Part shown: positions 22,640 through 35,591 of the stretch, in pieces
How positions within the stretch are numbered: position 1 is the first letter of the stretch
Layout: each line of letters starts with the position of its first letter
Assembly (NCBI GenBank): GCA_051530055.1
Contig: CM121342.1
Span: 744,001-808,000 of the forward strand
Direction of reading: 5' to 3'
DNA: 64,000 nt
Origin: Neoechinorhynchus agilis
Lineage: Eukaryota > Acanthocephala
The notes under the pieces: model-generated
The model's database searches: none
Seen by the model: the letters and a program-made list of their open reading frames with translations, nothing else
Told to the model about the DNA's origin: nothing
Program-made: the position numbers and the translations under genes

Positions 22640-23042
22640 ACGACGTTTTCAAACACAACGAAATGTAGTTGAGTAAATCGGTCGAAAACAAAAATGCATT
22701 CAATGGCAAGGTTGTTAAGGTTGTTTAGGTCGTTCAAGTCAACAAATGAAGTGTTTTTCCCATTCTAAAGTAAAATTCAAACATGAAACGTAAATGTTGA
22801 GCTTTAAGCGTGCACAAGAAATCAAAAATTCTAACTCTGGATTTTCTTGGCCGTCGTTCTGGCATCAATAATCGCCTGAAACATATTTCAAATTTACTAA
22901 AGCTAAATTTGGGAATAACTAATCTCTTTTGTCTTTATTCAAACCATCTTCGATATCCCTTACTGAAGTCTAGCTGAAACTTGATTCGCTCTTTGAATAA
23001 TTTACTTTGACGCTCCTTCTTGGGAGCAGTTTCAAACGCAAC
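22640..23042. other. intergenic
   Basis: Region between the GLUT promoter and the Penelope-like element. No gene seen. Confidence 0.35.
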
Positions 23043-23054
23043 ATACTTAATATA

Positions 23055-25174
23055 TCATAGAGAATTGTCGTCGGAGCGAATTTAATCGTTTTTTGGCGAC
23101 TAGTTCCCCTGGGATAAGTTTGCATTGACATAATTATTATTAGAAATATTTCGTGAACGTTGTGTTCACCTCTTCAGTCTTGTCTAAAAATACACACACT
23201 GAGTGTTAGGCTTTTCAACTCGGATCCGCGGGTCCGCTATGCCCGATTACGACGTTGGTTTCGTGCGTACTCTCTGCGTTTCGATATCGATTTTTGGTTT
23301 TTGTTTTTGGTTGTTTATCTATCAAGACGGGCAATGCTAGGGTGAAATTTGATTTGTTCCCCCCATTGTTGGATTATTATCGATTTGGATGGCTTCCAAT
23401 ACCAATCTCCTTGCTTAGATCAGCTTCCTCGTGAATGAATTTTGCTTTTTTAAAACCTACTGAGTGCTGTGTCTTTTCTTGGTGATTGGAGATAGCCGAG
23501 ACCGCATCAAACTTTCTGCATGCTTGTTTGTGCTGCTGTACTCTCTTTTTTAGACCCTGCTTCGTCTGTCCTATGTATGAGAGACTGCACTTGTTGCATG
23601 GGATTTTATATACTCCTTGATCTGTATTTCTTACATTCCTCTTTTTTAGGATCCCGGTTATGGTAGGACCTTTCCTGCTTCTGATTCTAACTCTGAGCAA
23701 TGATTTGTGCAGGCAGTTTAGTATTTTGTATGAGGCATCACTGACGAAGTTGAAGAGGAGATATTTGATTGTGTTTTGTGTGCTTTGTGTTTTTTCTTCG
23801 ATGGCGTTGCGAGACCGATTTGGGGATAGCCTCGTGCCTGGAGAGAGTATTCTATGTTCTTTTTCTCTAACTTGAAGTCCTTAGTCGATATTATTCTCCT
23901 CGCTCATGTAAAATAGGATATCACTGTGGCTAGCTTGTACTTGATGGGCTGGTGGCTCGTCCAATTAGGTGGTCCCCAGGTCCTATACATGGATGGAGTT
24001 CTTCGGACCATAACATCCAGGAAAGGTATGCCCCGTCCACTTCCTGGGTAACAGACCACTGTATGTGGCTGTCAGCGGTGTTAAGGTCTGTGTGCAATTG
24101 GTCAGTCTTCAGCTCTTGATCCGTTACTATGAACGTGTCATCGACATATCTGACCCACCGCTTGATATACTTGTGCTTAGATGTGAAGGTATCTTCCCAT
24201 CTCCGCATGTATAGATCTGCCAGGGTGGGTGCCAATGGGGATCCCATTGCATTGATCGTAGTACATTTGTTCAAACTCGAAAGCCGTCCTACGTGTGCAC
24301 CACTCTATCAGTGTTGACCATGTCTTTTGATCGAGGCTTGGCTCCAGACATTTCTCTTCCAATATTTGGCTGCCAAGGCGATGGTTTCTTTTAATGGTAT
24401 GTCGGTGAATAATGAATGGACGTCTGCTGTGAAGAGTCGTTCTGTGTTGTACCGTTCGTTCTTGATCATCGTGGCAAATGAAGGACCATCCGCAATGTAA
24501 GACGGAGCTGTGGATAAGGCATCGCGAATTAACGAGTTGATTTTCTTGGCTAGTTTGTGGTTGAATGAATTGTAACTGTAAATTATTGGTCTCCATTCCA
24601 GGCTAGGCTTATGTATATTGGGAGACATATAATAAAGCACTTGGGCCGTAGTTGACCTCGTTTGTTGGTAAAATGTCTCAGATACTTTGGAAGCTCTTAT
24701 CAATTGCTTCAATAACGAGTTCAAGCTTGTTTCTCTCTTTTTTGTGGATCTTGTTCCAGTTTGGCGAATTTATCACTGTTTAGGAGGGTCATGACTGCGT
24801 TCCTGTAGACTACCTGATCAACCGCCACAGTGGCTCGCCCCTTGTCTGCTTTGAAAATGACTGTATTGGTTAGTTTTTTCAGATTCTTAAGAATGGCATA
24901 GTCCCTATCATTGTTCCTTGAGTTGTCGTATCTGGCGTGTGAGTCATATGTAGCCATGTTGCAGGTTATCGATATCCAAACGCAGGGAGTAAGCACGAAA
25001 CCAACGTCGTAATCGGGCATAGCGGACCCGCGGATCCGAGCTAAAAGGCCTAACACTCAGTGTGTGTGTATTTTTAGACAAGACTGAAGAGGTGAACACA
25101 ACGTTCACGAAATATTTCTAATATTAATTATGTCAATGCAAACTTATCCGGGAGTAACTAGTCGCCAAAAAACG
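23055..25174 (-). mobile_element. Penelope-like retroelement with inverted terminal repeats
   Basis: The element runs on the minus strand. Near the start is an upstream RT region (FKADKGRATVAVD), then SPNIHKPSLEWRPI, LFTDIPLKE, GSPLAPTLADLYM and the catalytic RYVDDTFIV. At the end is a GIY-YIG endonuclease segment (CNKCSLSYIGQTKQGLKKR). Arms of about 207 bp at the two ends (23088-23294 and 24967-25174) are inverted copies. The 12-bp sequence ATACTTAATATA lies at 23043-23054 and 25175-25186, a likely target-site duplication. The reading frame is broken in several places; it is a fossil, fairly recent by arm similarity. Confidence 0.85.
25084..25112 (+). ncRNA. hammerhead-like core in the Penelope terminal repeat
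   Basis: CTGAAGA, one G, stem GTGAAC-ACAAC-GTTCAC, GAAA. An ATAT-loop-ATAT stem III and a following T are possible. The mirror copy lies in the left arm (about 23146-23175, minus strand), in the sense of the element's own transcript. Confidence 0.55.
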
Positions 25175-25186
25175 ATACTTAATATA

Positions 25187-25485
25187 TTATGGAAAGCCTC
25201 TTTTCCCAACACCCTCATGTTTTATTCCAGATTTATTATCGAACGGAAAATGGGTGTTTTGTTTATTTATTGCTTCAAATTTTCGACGCCTTGCGTCTTC
25301 GCCAGGAAGCTTTTCTTCGGTTATCTGAAAAGGAATCAGAAGAGGGAGCTGACGGACAGCGTTGCCCTCCTCTGATTCCCTTTCAGATAACCGAAGGAAA
25401 GCTTCCTGACGAAGACGCAAGGCGTCGAAAATTTGAAGTAAGAAATAAATAAAACACCCATTTTCCGTTCGATAATAAATCTGGA
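25187..25485. repeat. long hairpin element with 12-bp flanking duplication
   Basis: Arms 25225-25346 and 25365-25487 are nearly perfect reverse complements around 18 bp. ATACTTAATATA lies on both sides (25175-25186 and 25486-25497), the same 12 bp that flank the neighbouring Penelope-like element. The right arm holds a perfect hammerhead-like core. Confidence 0.8.
25406..25430 (+). ncRNA. hammerhead-like core in the hairpin element
   Basis: CTGACGA, one A, stem GACGC-AAG-GCGTC, GAAA. The left arm has CTGGCGA in the same place. Confidence 0.5.
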
Positions 25486-25497
25486 ATACTTAATATA

Positions 25498-25869
25498 ATT
25501 TTAACGACTTATTGAGAGCAAGACTAACTTTCACAATTAATAAATTGAACCGCCGGCATGAATATTTATATGAACGTTCTTAAACAATGCTCCAAATAAT
25601 GACGAATTGGGTTGTAGCTTTGAATTGCAATCAAATTCAGCTAGTTTATTTCGTTCTTTGAATTTCAATCGTTTTTGCAGTCCTTACCTGCTGTCGAGGT
25701 CATGCGGAGATTTGATAAATAGCATTTTTAAGAATATTTCCCCCTTCTAGAAACTTGAATTTTTCGCTATGCCGTTTCATTATTAGAAACAATTAGATTT
25801 ATGGTGTGAGCTAATCACTGGCAGAAAATATTTATTAAAGCTGTCAGATGCTGCGTTTGCAACCTATGA
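25498..25869. other. no gene recognised
   Basis: Intergenic AT-rich sequence. Confidence 0.3.
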
Positions 25870-26520
25870 AGAAACTAATCTTCAAATTCCCCTACTTTGC
25901 TGTCGATGTGGGTCTTTGATCGATGCTTTCGGGCGACACGGTCTCGTTTGCCGAAAGTCAGGAGGAAGGGTCACACGCCATTCTGAGATCAATATCGTAA
26001 TTTCTCGGGCGTTGAGAACGGCGAACTTCCCCGACATCTTGGAACCCGTCCATCTTTGCCGACTGGGCGGTCTTCGACCTGACGGAATTTCGGTCTTTCC
26101 GTGGCGGGAGGGCAAATGCCTTCTATGGGCGCCCTCGCAGTAGCAACATACCGTAATCTCGAAATCGCCGGTGGTGCAGCCAATGCAGCGGAAGGGCGGA
26201 AGGGCGGAAGGTACGAAAATATAGGGATTTAGCAAGGGCCCACTATTTTGTCCCCTTCGGAGTAGAGACGCATGGAGCGCGTGACAGCTCGGCACTCACT
26301 GTGCTCCAGGATCTCGAAGAAATTCAGAGAAACGACCGGCGACGCACGGGCAAGTGCATTCCTGCGACAAAATTTCTCGCTTGCAGTACAATGATGCAAT
26401 GCTGCTAGCGTGATGGCGACAGCCGAGGAGGGAGAGAAGCGCCAATTTTGCGGACGGCGGTGATTGCACGTTTTGTACTTTATTATGTTCTACAAATAAA
26501 AATAAAATTTAATTAATTCC
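25870..26520 (+). mobile_element. RLE-type LINE, 5'-truncated copy
   Basis: Encodes the end of the restriction-like endonuclease: CRCGSLIDAFGRHGLVCRKS, HSEINIVISRAL, ANFPDILEPVHLCRL and RPDGISVFPWREGKCLLW. A YFVPFGVETHGA segment and the tail (SLAVQRGNAAS-like, degenerate) follow. It ends in a short A/T-rich tail near 26510. A different subfamily from the copies at 6.4 and 38.2 kb. Confidence 0.75.
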
Positions 26521-28126
26521 GTTCAAACGTAAAACATTGTTAAATTTGACCACAAAATCTGATAATGTTTTCGGCTCTTGAATTTTCAATCATTAGTTTT
26601 ATTTGTGTAATAGACTATTAACACTCAGAAAAAAAATCCCAAAAAGTACGGTGATTCTAACTTTGCTTTTCAATCATGAACTTGTGAAATTATTTACGTT
26701 GTGTTCGTTTTGCCATTTTTGCATAAGATTTTGTCGTCGCGATTTGATTTAACATAAAAGCACTGATAACTTGCAAGGTTGTTGATGTTAGTCTTTTAGA
26801 CTGAAAAACATGAAATTCACAGGTGGAGCAGCAAAGTTCGACAATGAAAAAGGCATTATTTCAATTATTAAAAGAAAAAAATATAGCCACAACCCCGCAG
26901 CTTCAGTTAAATTCGACCGCCCGATTCATTCCATAATTTTATTTGTTATTAAAGCGTTTCGAGAGCCGTTTAATCACTAATATTAATAAGCGATAAGCTC
27001 CTAGCAGCTATTTAGCGAAACATATTTGTATTATCCGATAAAACTGGTAGTCAACCCATTAAATAATATCTAGAATTTACAAAGGAACTTTAATAGCAAT
27101 AGTGAGATTTAAGCTCTGAAGGAATGTCAATACAATATTGAAATTCGCATTTTATAACTGATAGACACATTAATCTTCATTTCTGCAACAATTCGGTTTA
27201 GCCTTTATCGTTCATCTAAGCATCTGTTCGATATTATTTCATGATTAACTGCACTACATGCTACCAGATGCAAATGAGTTCGATATTTTTTATCCTAAAT
27301 AGTGTTTCGAGTTTTAATTCGTACTTCTAAAGATGCATAGAATCATCAGACAAACGCTACCCAGATTCACGACTGTTGTATGAGAACTTGTTGGAAAATA
27401 TAAAAAGATCGGCAGATTATTTGTTTACCTTTTCTTTCCATAACTGACAAAAATAGATGAATTTTGTTGTATTTGTTCAAACACAGGTTGAACGCCTAGA
27501 CACTCTCGTTGTTGTTCATTCTTAGGCCTATAGACGAATAATGAATTAGAATATGGACCGAAGCTTGCTCGAATTGTTGCCTCAATATCAAAATGGAGTG
27601 CATGTGCTATTGGCTACGTATTATACAGCACCAAATCGATGTTTCTTTGTATCCTGCGGTCCTTGAACTGATTGAAGGGTGTTGAACGATGTCTTTACAA
27701 GTGGTTTATTGGGTGATCTTTAACTAACCGAACTGTATTTCCATTGTCCTGTAGCTTTCTGAACGTTTCCTTGGATTGTGACTTTGCTACATTATTTATC
27801 TACTACTTTTGTTTTTAAAATCTTTCTTCTGTCCGTTGGATTTATGACTTTGAAAAGATTGGTAATTGATTTCTTCATAAAATAATTAACTCCAATCACA
27901 TTATTTTGAACATATACAAACAAAAATTCTAGTTAGCGGAGGAGGCAATATGATATAAATTGGAATTAGTTAAAACATATTTAGCTAAAGGAAGTCACGA
28001 CGAAAGCATAATGCCCCCTGGGCCCAGTTCTGACATAAGGTCAGATTCAAATCATGAATCGATTCCTTAACATTTAAAAAATTTACTCGATGGACAAAAA
28101 TGCTACGGGAGTTTCCACAGATAGTT
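26521..28126. other. no gene recognised
   Basis: 1.6 kb of AT-rich DNA without a frame, splice pattern or repeat I can name. Unrecognised short exons cannot be excluded. Confidence 0.35.
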
Positions 28127-28549
28127 TCAGCTCCATCGATCATACTCTGTGATTGGCTTTATTTCTATATCTCGTTCAATGGAGGTTATACTGCGGATTC
28201 GACATGAGTAAGGAGACCTTCGAGAGAAATTTTCAAATTGTATGTAACTATCTTCGAGAATTTTAATAAACCATTCCTCCACTCTAAGGTCAATAAACGC
28301 AACCATTGTGCGGAACTTGTTAGGGAATACCCGTTTATTGCTATAGTAGCATAGCCGATGATTTTCCGTTGGATTTAGATAATCTTGGAAATATTTCCTA
28401 GTAAAATTCTGAATGCGAATATTTTCCAATTTTTCCCAGTGAATTCTTATGAGAATATTCAACTTCGGAGTGGAGCGTTTTACGAAATGGGCTGATTGAT
28501 CTTTTGAGAGAATGGTCGAAGAATCCCTAACCGGAAAACACTCACCCAA
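28127..28549 (-). CDS. hypothetical protein, 140 aa
   Basis: An ATG frame with ordinary composition (MGECFPVRDSSTILSKDQ..., ending TEYDRWS). No motif, signal or membrane segment is recognised. No intron is needed, and no TATA or acceptor stands out. It may be a chance frame or a degraded gene. Confidence 0.25.
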   Translation of the reverse strand: MGECFPVRDSSTILSKDQSAHFVKRSTPKLNILIRIHWEKLENIRIQNFTRKYFQDYLNPTENHRLCYYSNKRVFPNKFRTMVAFIDLRVEEWFIKILEDSYIQFENFSRRSPYSCRIRSITSIERDIEIKPITEYDRWS

Positions 28550-29518
28550 TTGCGATTAGGGGGAAAACCAATCTTCCATAATTCATTGATCTGCGGCTCA
28601 ACTATATTAGACTACATAAGAGGAACGCCTAGATCGTCCGGGTGGAATTGGCCAACCTATTATCTGTAAGCTTTGGCATCCGCCTGGTTTCCGCCATGAT
28701 GATGAATAAAAGACGCTCAGCAGCAAACTTTTGAAGTACTGAATATTGACAACTTTCAGATGCATCTCCACCTACAAGTAAATTAAACATCTTATTCACA
28801 AAGACTCTCCAGCTTTCCTTTTAGGACTTTCGATTAATATGTGCAAATGCGTAAATGTTTTATTGATTGAACGATTGATAATAGCGGCTTGCTCAGGCCC
28901 TCCTACAAATTGTCCTAGTTAACTCCCTGTTAATCATCCAAAAAAGTCCTTGCAATAAACAAGGTTATAAAGGTACTGATTAATGAAAATCATTTGACTA
29001 GGAATAAAACTGCTGAATTATATTGAGCTCCACTTGTGCTCCATTTTAACTTTTTCGTTTTTCGAGTCAAGCTCGTTAAAAAATTAAGCCAAATAAGCGG
29101 GAAGCGATTTGTATCGCGAAATTCTAAGAGATTGAGACGAATCACTGCCGATCCGAGATCAGGAGCATTCGTCCTACAAAACATAAGTCTATCTGTGCAA
29201 CGAGGGAACATCAGAGAAGTGATATGACCACTTAAACTCTGATGGAACTTTAAGAGTTCGTACTTCTCTCTGGATCCTCAGATACATCCAGGAGGTTTCA
29301 TCCCGCGAGTTTTCGAATCGTTGATCGTTTTCACGAAAAATATATTCGTTTGATATTATTTTTATACGAATGCTTTTGAAAATGTCGGATTTTTTGTATC
29401 TCATTTTTGAGACAGCAATACAAATTATCCCGAAACTCGAACTTTCATGGCGCTTCTTTTGCTGAAAAATGTCTTTGATATGTGAATCTGTTGAACTTTT
29501 TGGCATACTGTACATAAC

Positions 29519-29589
29519 GGGAGTGTAGCTCAGTGGTAGAGCATTCGACTGCAGATCGAGAGGTCCCCGGTTCAATCCCGGGCGCTCCC
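29519..29589 (+). tRNA. tRNA-Cys (anticodon GCA), copy B
   Basis: Identical over its 71 bases to the copy at 17818, with the same flanks. Confidence 0.96.
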
Positions 29590-31125
29590 TTTCAAAACGA
29601 CCATTTCCACCAAATTTTATAACAAACATTCAAGCACAAAGCAAGTTGAGATTTTTTCGAAATTCGCATTCCATAAGAGAACACCGGAGATCGGATTTTT
29701 GATGCTGCCAGAGATCATCCCATTGAAGGTAATCCTGATAACAATTTTTAAACTTTAGGTATTTTTCTCGAATTGATTTATTCACCTTTCAATTTTTGGA
29801 TTATGCTGCCAAATGTAAGAAATTATAAAACTCGAACACGGCTGAGCTCATCTTAAAGCACACTTATAAAATTTTTATCTTACATTTAAAGAAGTAAAGT
29901 GACGTAGTAAAGGCGAAATGCTTCTGAATGCGTTTACAAGATTGAACCGAAAACATCGATTAACATTTCCCAATTGGGTTTAAATTTTTTATTCCGAAGA
30001 TCGTTCTGTCGATGTAAACGACCTTTTCTCTAAAGTTTTATTGTGCTGTTGTTTGTTTATGTTGCTGGCAAATTCTGAAATTAAATAATAGAGCAAAATG
30101 AAATACTTTTAGTTGCAATTTGATAGCGCGAGGTTTAATTTGTATTAAATTTCCGACACGTATAAATATATCGTTTTTCTTTGAAAATGTCTTAATTCCA
30201 TTATTCACGATTGAATGTTCTTTATACGGCAGAAAAAGGTCGAACATCTCATATTTCAGGCAATCGAACATTAAAAACTTTGAGTTTTTCGAGTTTAGAA
30301 TCTAAGAAGCGTGAGTTATTGATGTAGAAATTAGTTTTTGATCGACAGTAAGAATCTCTTCACGGAAACATTTCGATTTTCGTTAAATTTTTTGTCGACA
30401 AGTTATTCTTTTTAATGTCTGAGAACGTCAAAGACACCAAATCTTTTATAAAATTTAAATTTATAAAAGAAGGTCAGGCTGATCTAAGAAAGGTGATAAC
30501 TCTTTAACTTGGTTCAAGTTATATTTTCTTTTAAATGTGTATAACGGGCGAGTTTCTACCTAAATAACAATGCAGCAGAAAGCATGTTTTAAATAAGGTC
30601 GGCTCTCAAAGTAATCTTCGACAATAATCAAAAATTGACCTCTACGCTTTTTTTAATTAATTTCATGGGCGCAAAAAAGTTGTTTTGATCTTCATTGGGC
30701 ATTCGTTATTCACCGATATTTTTTGCTTTGAACTGCAATGAGAAAAGCTCTCTACTTCGCGTTAATGTGATTTTAGTTCTATATTTCGTTAGACGTCCTA
30801 CAGAAAAACTTTCTGCAAATTTTCGAAATATCGTAGGACCCACAAATGCGACGGAAAAGCTAAAACGGCTAAGGCAAAGTATTGGCATTTTACGCTCATT
30901 GCAACAACCAGGTAGTCGATTTCGTCTAGAGGTAAAAGCAACCTAAACGGTTGTAGGAAGTTGGTTATAAAACACGTTGAATGGTGCGATTAAATAGTTT
31001 TTTGATTGACCTGGGCAAGAGTAAAGTATTGGCGAGTGTATGTATTCCGCTCATTTTTAAACATACGAACATAAGAAATTTTGAAAAATGTAAAGTAAGA
31101 TATTTTATCACTTCGTCAAAATCAA

Positions 31126-31560
31126 TCAATTTGCACACTTGAGGGCTGTATTAACAACATTTCGTAGCTCGGTTTTTTGTTCATCGCTCAATTTCATTTT
31201 CCTGATCCGATTACGCAAAGCATTCGGATTTGAGACTGGAAACCGTTTCACGTACTTCTTCAAATGAGTTGTAATTTGAGCACTGCAAGCACTCAACAAC
31301 TCGCTTTCCCTCTGCGGACAAAGGCGTTCAATTCTATGTAAAACGTTTAGCGCAACCTTAATATCTGATCGCACAATAACGATTTTCTTGTTCACTTGTC
31401 GAACCGAGGATTTCAACTTGCGAAACTGCTCCTCGGAGGCTCGAATCATGATTGTGCACTTCTTGAAGCTTAGACATTGCACAGTGACCAAAACTTGGTT
31501 TTGGGATAGTCTACGCGATCTTTTCCTTGGGTTTTTAATGCTGCGTTCATCTAAAATGAA
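31126..31560 (-). pseudogene. truncated HMG-box protein copy
   Basis: Mirror of the gene at 34935-35591. A 1-base loss in the A-run after the start codon (ATTAAAAACC against ATTAAAAAAACC) shifts the frame, and about 240 bp covering most of the HMG box are missing. The C-terminal part (EEQFRKLKSSVRQVNKK to ALKCAN) remains open and nearly identical. A recent duplicate that has lost function. Confidence 0.75.
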
Positions 31561-31568
31561 AGCACGGC

Positions 31569-34500
31569 TTACATAAGACCAAATGTTCAACCATAGAACG
31601 GCTTCAAAGAAACAGAGACCATCTCTTGTTCAAGTGTGAATCGTGTGGCATTGAAATACACATCAAATAGATATTTTTGATCAGGGAAGTGATTGAATCA
31701 CTTAGACTATGAAACATACGGTTATGAGTTTGTACGTTCCTCCATATCCACTAATTCTGTAGTTGTGTCGACGTGGTCTAGTGAACTTGAGCCCTGAATC
31801 CCTGTTTAAGTGGGTCAAAGAGTTCATATTTTAAGATTGCATTATTCGTGTTTGTATCTTGCGTAAAATTTATAAGAATTTATTGATTCTTATATTTCGA
31901 AACAGCCTTGTGCCTTTATCAATATTGTTTTGCAGGTTTGTTGCGTCGGAGTTCAGAATCTATTATCGCCGATGACTCGTAACGAAAGGGGACGAAATAC
32001 CGCTGAAAGGAATAAAGTCACTGATGAGTTCCGCTTCTTCGGGAAATGTCTGAGGTTGTGAAAGGATATACAAACTCGTAACCGTATACATCAGAGTCTA
32101 AGTGATTCAATCACTTCTTTTGCCCAGATCGGTGGGATTTGTGCCCAACAAGGAGAAACCCGAGAAAAGGAATGTTCTAACACTTAATTTTAGCTTTGTT
32201 AATTAGTATTAGATGATAAAAATATTGCTTAATACGTTGACCTTTTAAAACTGTCGAAGTAGATAAACTTGCAACGATCTAGGCGAATTGTGTGCGATCC
32301 ATATTCACATTGAAGCGGTTGTTTTGCTGTAGTGTAAAAAAATTGAGTTTGATAAGTAATAAGTTAAAAGCGCTGCGCGCCAATGAAAATGCGCAAGTTT
32401 TCTAATAAAATTAATTAGAAGACTAGCGATGAGACCAAAATTACAGTGTAATCGATGACTTCGCATAAAGACGGTGATTTCCCGATAATTTATTCACTGG
32501 AATATCCTGTTCGAAACTAGTTTATTACCTAATATGAATGCAAAATTCAATACGTCAAAAAGTTGATTCTCGTAACGCATAATTTATTGCGGTCTGGAAT
32601 TTTACTTAGATAGAAATTTAGACAAGTATTTTAAGTGTTTCTCAAATACTTTCATCTTTATCATTTTTGGTGCATAAAAACAAGCATTTATTTCACTTGT
32701 TTTATTATGTTTCTCTAAAAAATGTACACAATTCAAAGTGTGACATCTTCTCGTCAAGTTTCTCTTTTAGGATTCATCGATTCTAAATTTATTTGCATGC
32801 CTTTTGAAATTACCGTTTGAATAAAAATGAAAAAGCATATAAAACCTAGAATGCAAAATCAGATTAATAATGTTTTAAATCGAGTTGAAATTTTTGCGGT
32901 TTATTTTTGCTTAAAACTCATCGTTGCTGTTTAACACTTCTCACATTCTTAATAATTTCACATCCTAACCTTCAAAAATGCTTTATGATGAGATTATCTT
33001 TACGGAATATCGTTTGTGCATTTCCTAATCCTCAACCATCCTCTTCAGCTTTAATTTCTTTTATCTGTGAAGATCGCTTTCTTTGCAAGGTTGGACTTAG
33101 GTTTGGCCTAAGCACAGAAGTTTTAAAAAATTTATAACAAAGAAACCAAGAAATGACTTTAATAAAAAAACACGATATGTAAATGGTATCAAAAGGTTAT
33201 AAAAATAAACAGTAGTTGAAAAATATTTTAAGAATAGAAAGAAAGACGAAAAATATACTAAGATTAAATTGTTTAAATGATGATTTTACAATTTGCCTAT
33301 GCACTAACAAATGATGTTGGTATTCTCCCGTAAAGAATTCTACTCTTTTTTGGCCTTTTCAGATTGCTGAACTCGATGGACATCATACAAATTCGATTAA
33401 ATCTATCTTAAAAATCCAAATCGAGATCGGTGTGTACTACGTGCAGGGTGGAGACTTAGCGTCAGCAAGTGTCTTACAATTTCTCTATGGCATCTTCTTG
33501 CTTACGAATTCGAGCTTGCGCCGTCTTTTTAAAGGCAGAACTTTTCCATTCTCCTGGAATTTATAATATTTTGTCTTATTGAGAAATGAGTAGCTGATGA
33601 AAATTTACACATTTTCTTTCTAATTTTTGGATAATTATTTTATTATTGACTCCCTTTTTCATCCTCAATAATCTTTAACTATCCAAACAATTATTTTTGA
33701 AAATGAATTGACGTGTTCTCTAATGCGTGACGGTATTGATCAAAGCTAGGAAATATTCGATAATGAGCAACGCGGGAGTTATTAAGGTGCGCAAAACATA
33801 GTTTTATCGATTGTCACGCTATCTAAAGCTTTAGTGAATTGAAAGCAAGAACACCTATGGGTTAAGCTTTTTTACAGATTTCAATAGACCGACAATTACA
33901 AGTCCAGAAAATTGTCGAGGATTCCTTTCCTGAAAATAATAATATTTTGACATTAAGATATTGTAAATGAAAGTATTTCATATGAGAAGGGTACTTTTTA
34001 TTTCTTTTATTGTATTCGGGCGAATGAAATTATTAACTGTCCTGGCGCAACTTTACTCTTAACGTCCCCGCGATATTAATGGGTTTATTGTAAATTATCG
34101 GCAACTACAATGGCAACCCTCTGATTTAAAGGTGAACGTCGAGATAATAAATTTCACTTAGGATTCGGGGAAAGGAAAATATTAAAAGTCATCGAACTAT
34201 TGAGTTACGTGAATTACTGACATTAGTCAATTTATCATAATGGATATTAAGGGTAATTTTACGACAAACTCCTTAATAAGTTTTTTCGTATTTAATGTCT
34301 TAATTCTCGTTTTTCGGAGAGACACAACTATGACTTGGTATGATGAAATTTTTGGCGAACGGTTGCTCAGAAAATACACCTGCAAACGTGTAACTAATCA
34401 TTTACTTTGTCAATATGTACAATGATGTAGATTAGCAATGTTCATCGATTGATTTCACGGACAGCTCCAACTCTAGCAAACGGTAGAACCTTTGCTTATT

Positions 34501-34916
34501 CCAAGGTATTGTTCATTTTTACTATCGAAAAATATTTGTTGAGACTGTGAAAGTAATTCTAAATCTATGGAAAATAACTGCATAAAATGAAAGATAAAAA
34601 CAGAGTAAACGATAACGTCTAAATTGTTAAACCGAGATAAAATGATATTTTCCTTCTTGTACTTCTCGTTCACCTGAAAATTATTCCAAGAGGTAGTTAA
34701 AAGGGATTAAAAAAATTTACTTACAGTGCTCATGGGAAACTTCCTCTTTACATACTAAAATTATTAACATTAGTAATTAAGTGCAAAAAGAAATTTGAGC
34801 ATAGCTTCGAAATTAAAAGAAAATTGAATCTTCGACTAATTTATTTAAATTTGAAGTTTTCAATTCACACCATGCACAAACAATAGAATTTAAAAATTCG
34901 CGGAACTTCACAGTTA
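31569..34916. other. spacer of the inverted repeat
   Basis: 3.35 kb between the two arms. It holds two R1 copies, 31685-31760 (plus) and 31975-32190 (minus), facing each other. Between them is an inverted element around 31865-31935 with a diverged core (CTTTATCAATATT side). The rest is AT-rich without a recognised gene. Confidence 0.5.
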
Positions 34917-34934
34917 ACCGTGCTTTCATTTTAG

Positions 34935-35591
34935 ATGAACGCAGCATTAAAAAAACCAAGGAAAAGATCCCGTAGAATATCCCCAAAGCCAAGTTTTGGT
35001 CACTATGCAATGTCCAAGCTTCAAGAAGTGCACAATCATGATTCGAACCTCCAATTTTCAGAAATTCACCAGAAACTTTATTCTACATGGAAAGATTTGC
35101 CTGGCGAAGAAAAGGACAAATTTATTGCAAGTGAAGCATTAAATCCGAAGTATCAAACAAAAATGACGATAATTACAGAATATGTCGAGAAGATAAATTT
35201 TCCAAGAGCAAAGGTCGCTCCTCTGATGCCCAATTTTATTAATGTTTTCAGTGAAAGTTTTGTAAAAACGGACCATGAGCGAGAGGAGCAGTTTCGCAAG
35301 TTGAAATCCTCGGTTCGACAAGTGAACAAGAAAATCGTTATTGTGCAATCAGATATTGAGGTTGCGCTAAACGTTTTGCATAGAATTGAACGCCTTTGTC
35401 CGCAGAGGGAAAGCGAGTTGTTGAGTGCTTGCAGTGCTCAAATTACAACTCATTTGAAGAAGTACGTGAAACGGTTTCCAGTCTCAAATCCGAATGCTTT
35501 GCGTAATCGGATCAGGAAAATGAAATTGAGCGATGAACAAAAAACCGAGCTACGAAATGTTGTTAATACAGCCCTCAAGTGTGCAAATTGA
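34935..35591 (+). CDS. HMG-box protein, TFAM-like size
   Basis: A 218-residue single-exon frame. A basic start (KKPRKRSRRISPKPS) leads into one HMG box: FGHYAMSKLQEVH, EIHQKLYSTWKDLPGEEKDK and ALNPKYQ are the usual helix landmarks. The rest is helical and basic (RNRIRKMKLSDEQKTEL). It would bind and bend DNA. The second box of a TFAM is not obvious and no mitochondrial presequence is seen, so a nuclear HMG protein is also possible. CATTTTAG lies directly before the ATG, like a splice acceptor. The pseudogene at 31126-31560 is its inverted duplicate. Confidence 0.7.
   Translation: MNAALKKPRKRSRRISPKPSFGHYAMSKLQEVHNHDSNLQFSEIHQKLYSTWKDLPGEEKDKFIASEALNPKYQTKMTIITEYVEKINFPRAKVAPLMPNFINVFSESFVKTDHEREEQFRKLKSSVRQVNKKIVIVQSDIEVALNVLHRIERLCPQRESELLSACSAQITTHLKKYVKRFPVSNPNALRNRIRKMKLSDEQKTELRNVVNTALKCAN

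Larger units (their letters stand above)
28721..31568 (+). repeat. duplicated segment, copy B; left arm of a large inverted repeat
   Basis: 28721-30812 matches copy A directly. 28988-31568 matches copy C (34917-37976) in inverted orientation at very high identity. Relative to C it lacks about 240 bp of the HMG-box gene and the RLE-LINE tail insert. The inner edge is at the acceptor and ATG of the HMG gene. Confidence 0.85.

Noticed and set aside
31126-31590. 154-aa minus frame as a second functional HMG gene
   Set aside because: Its N-terminal part is in a different frame from the HMG gene, and most of the box is deleted.
32000-32060. CTGATGAGTTCCGC... as another hammerhead core
   Set aside because: The stem would absorb the GAAA box and one base is unpaired in the stem; it is part of the R1 repeat.
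34240-34673. Two short frames in the inverted-repeat spacer
   Set aside because: Low-complexity, hydrophobic chance frames with no homology.
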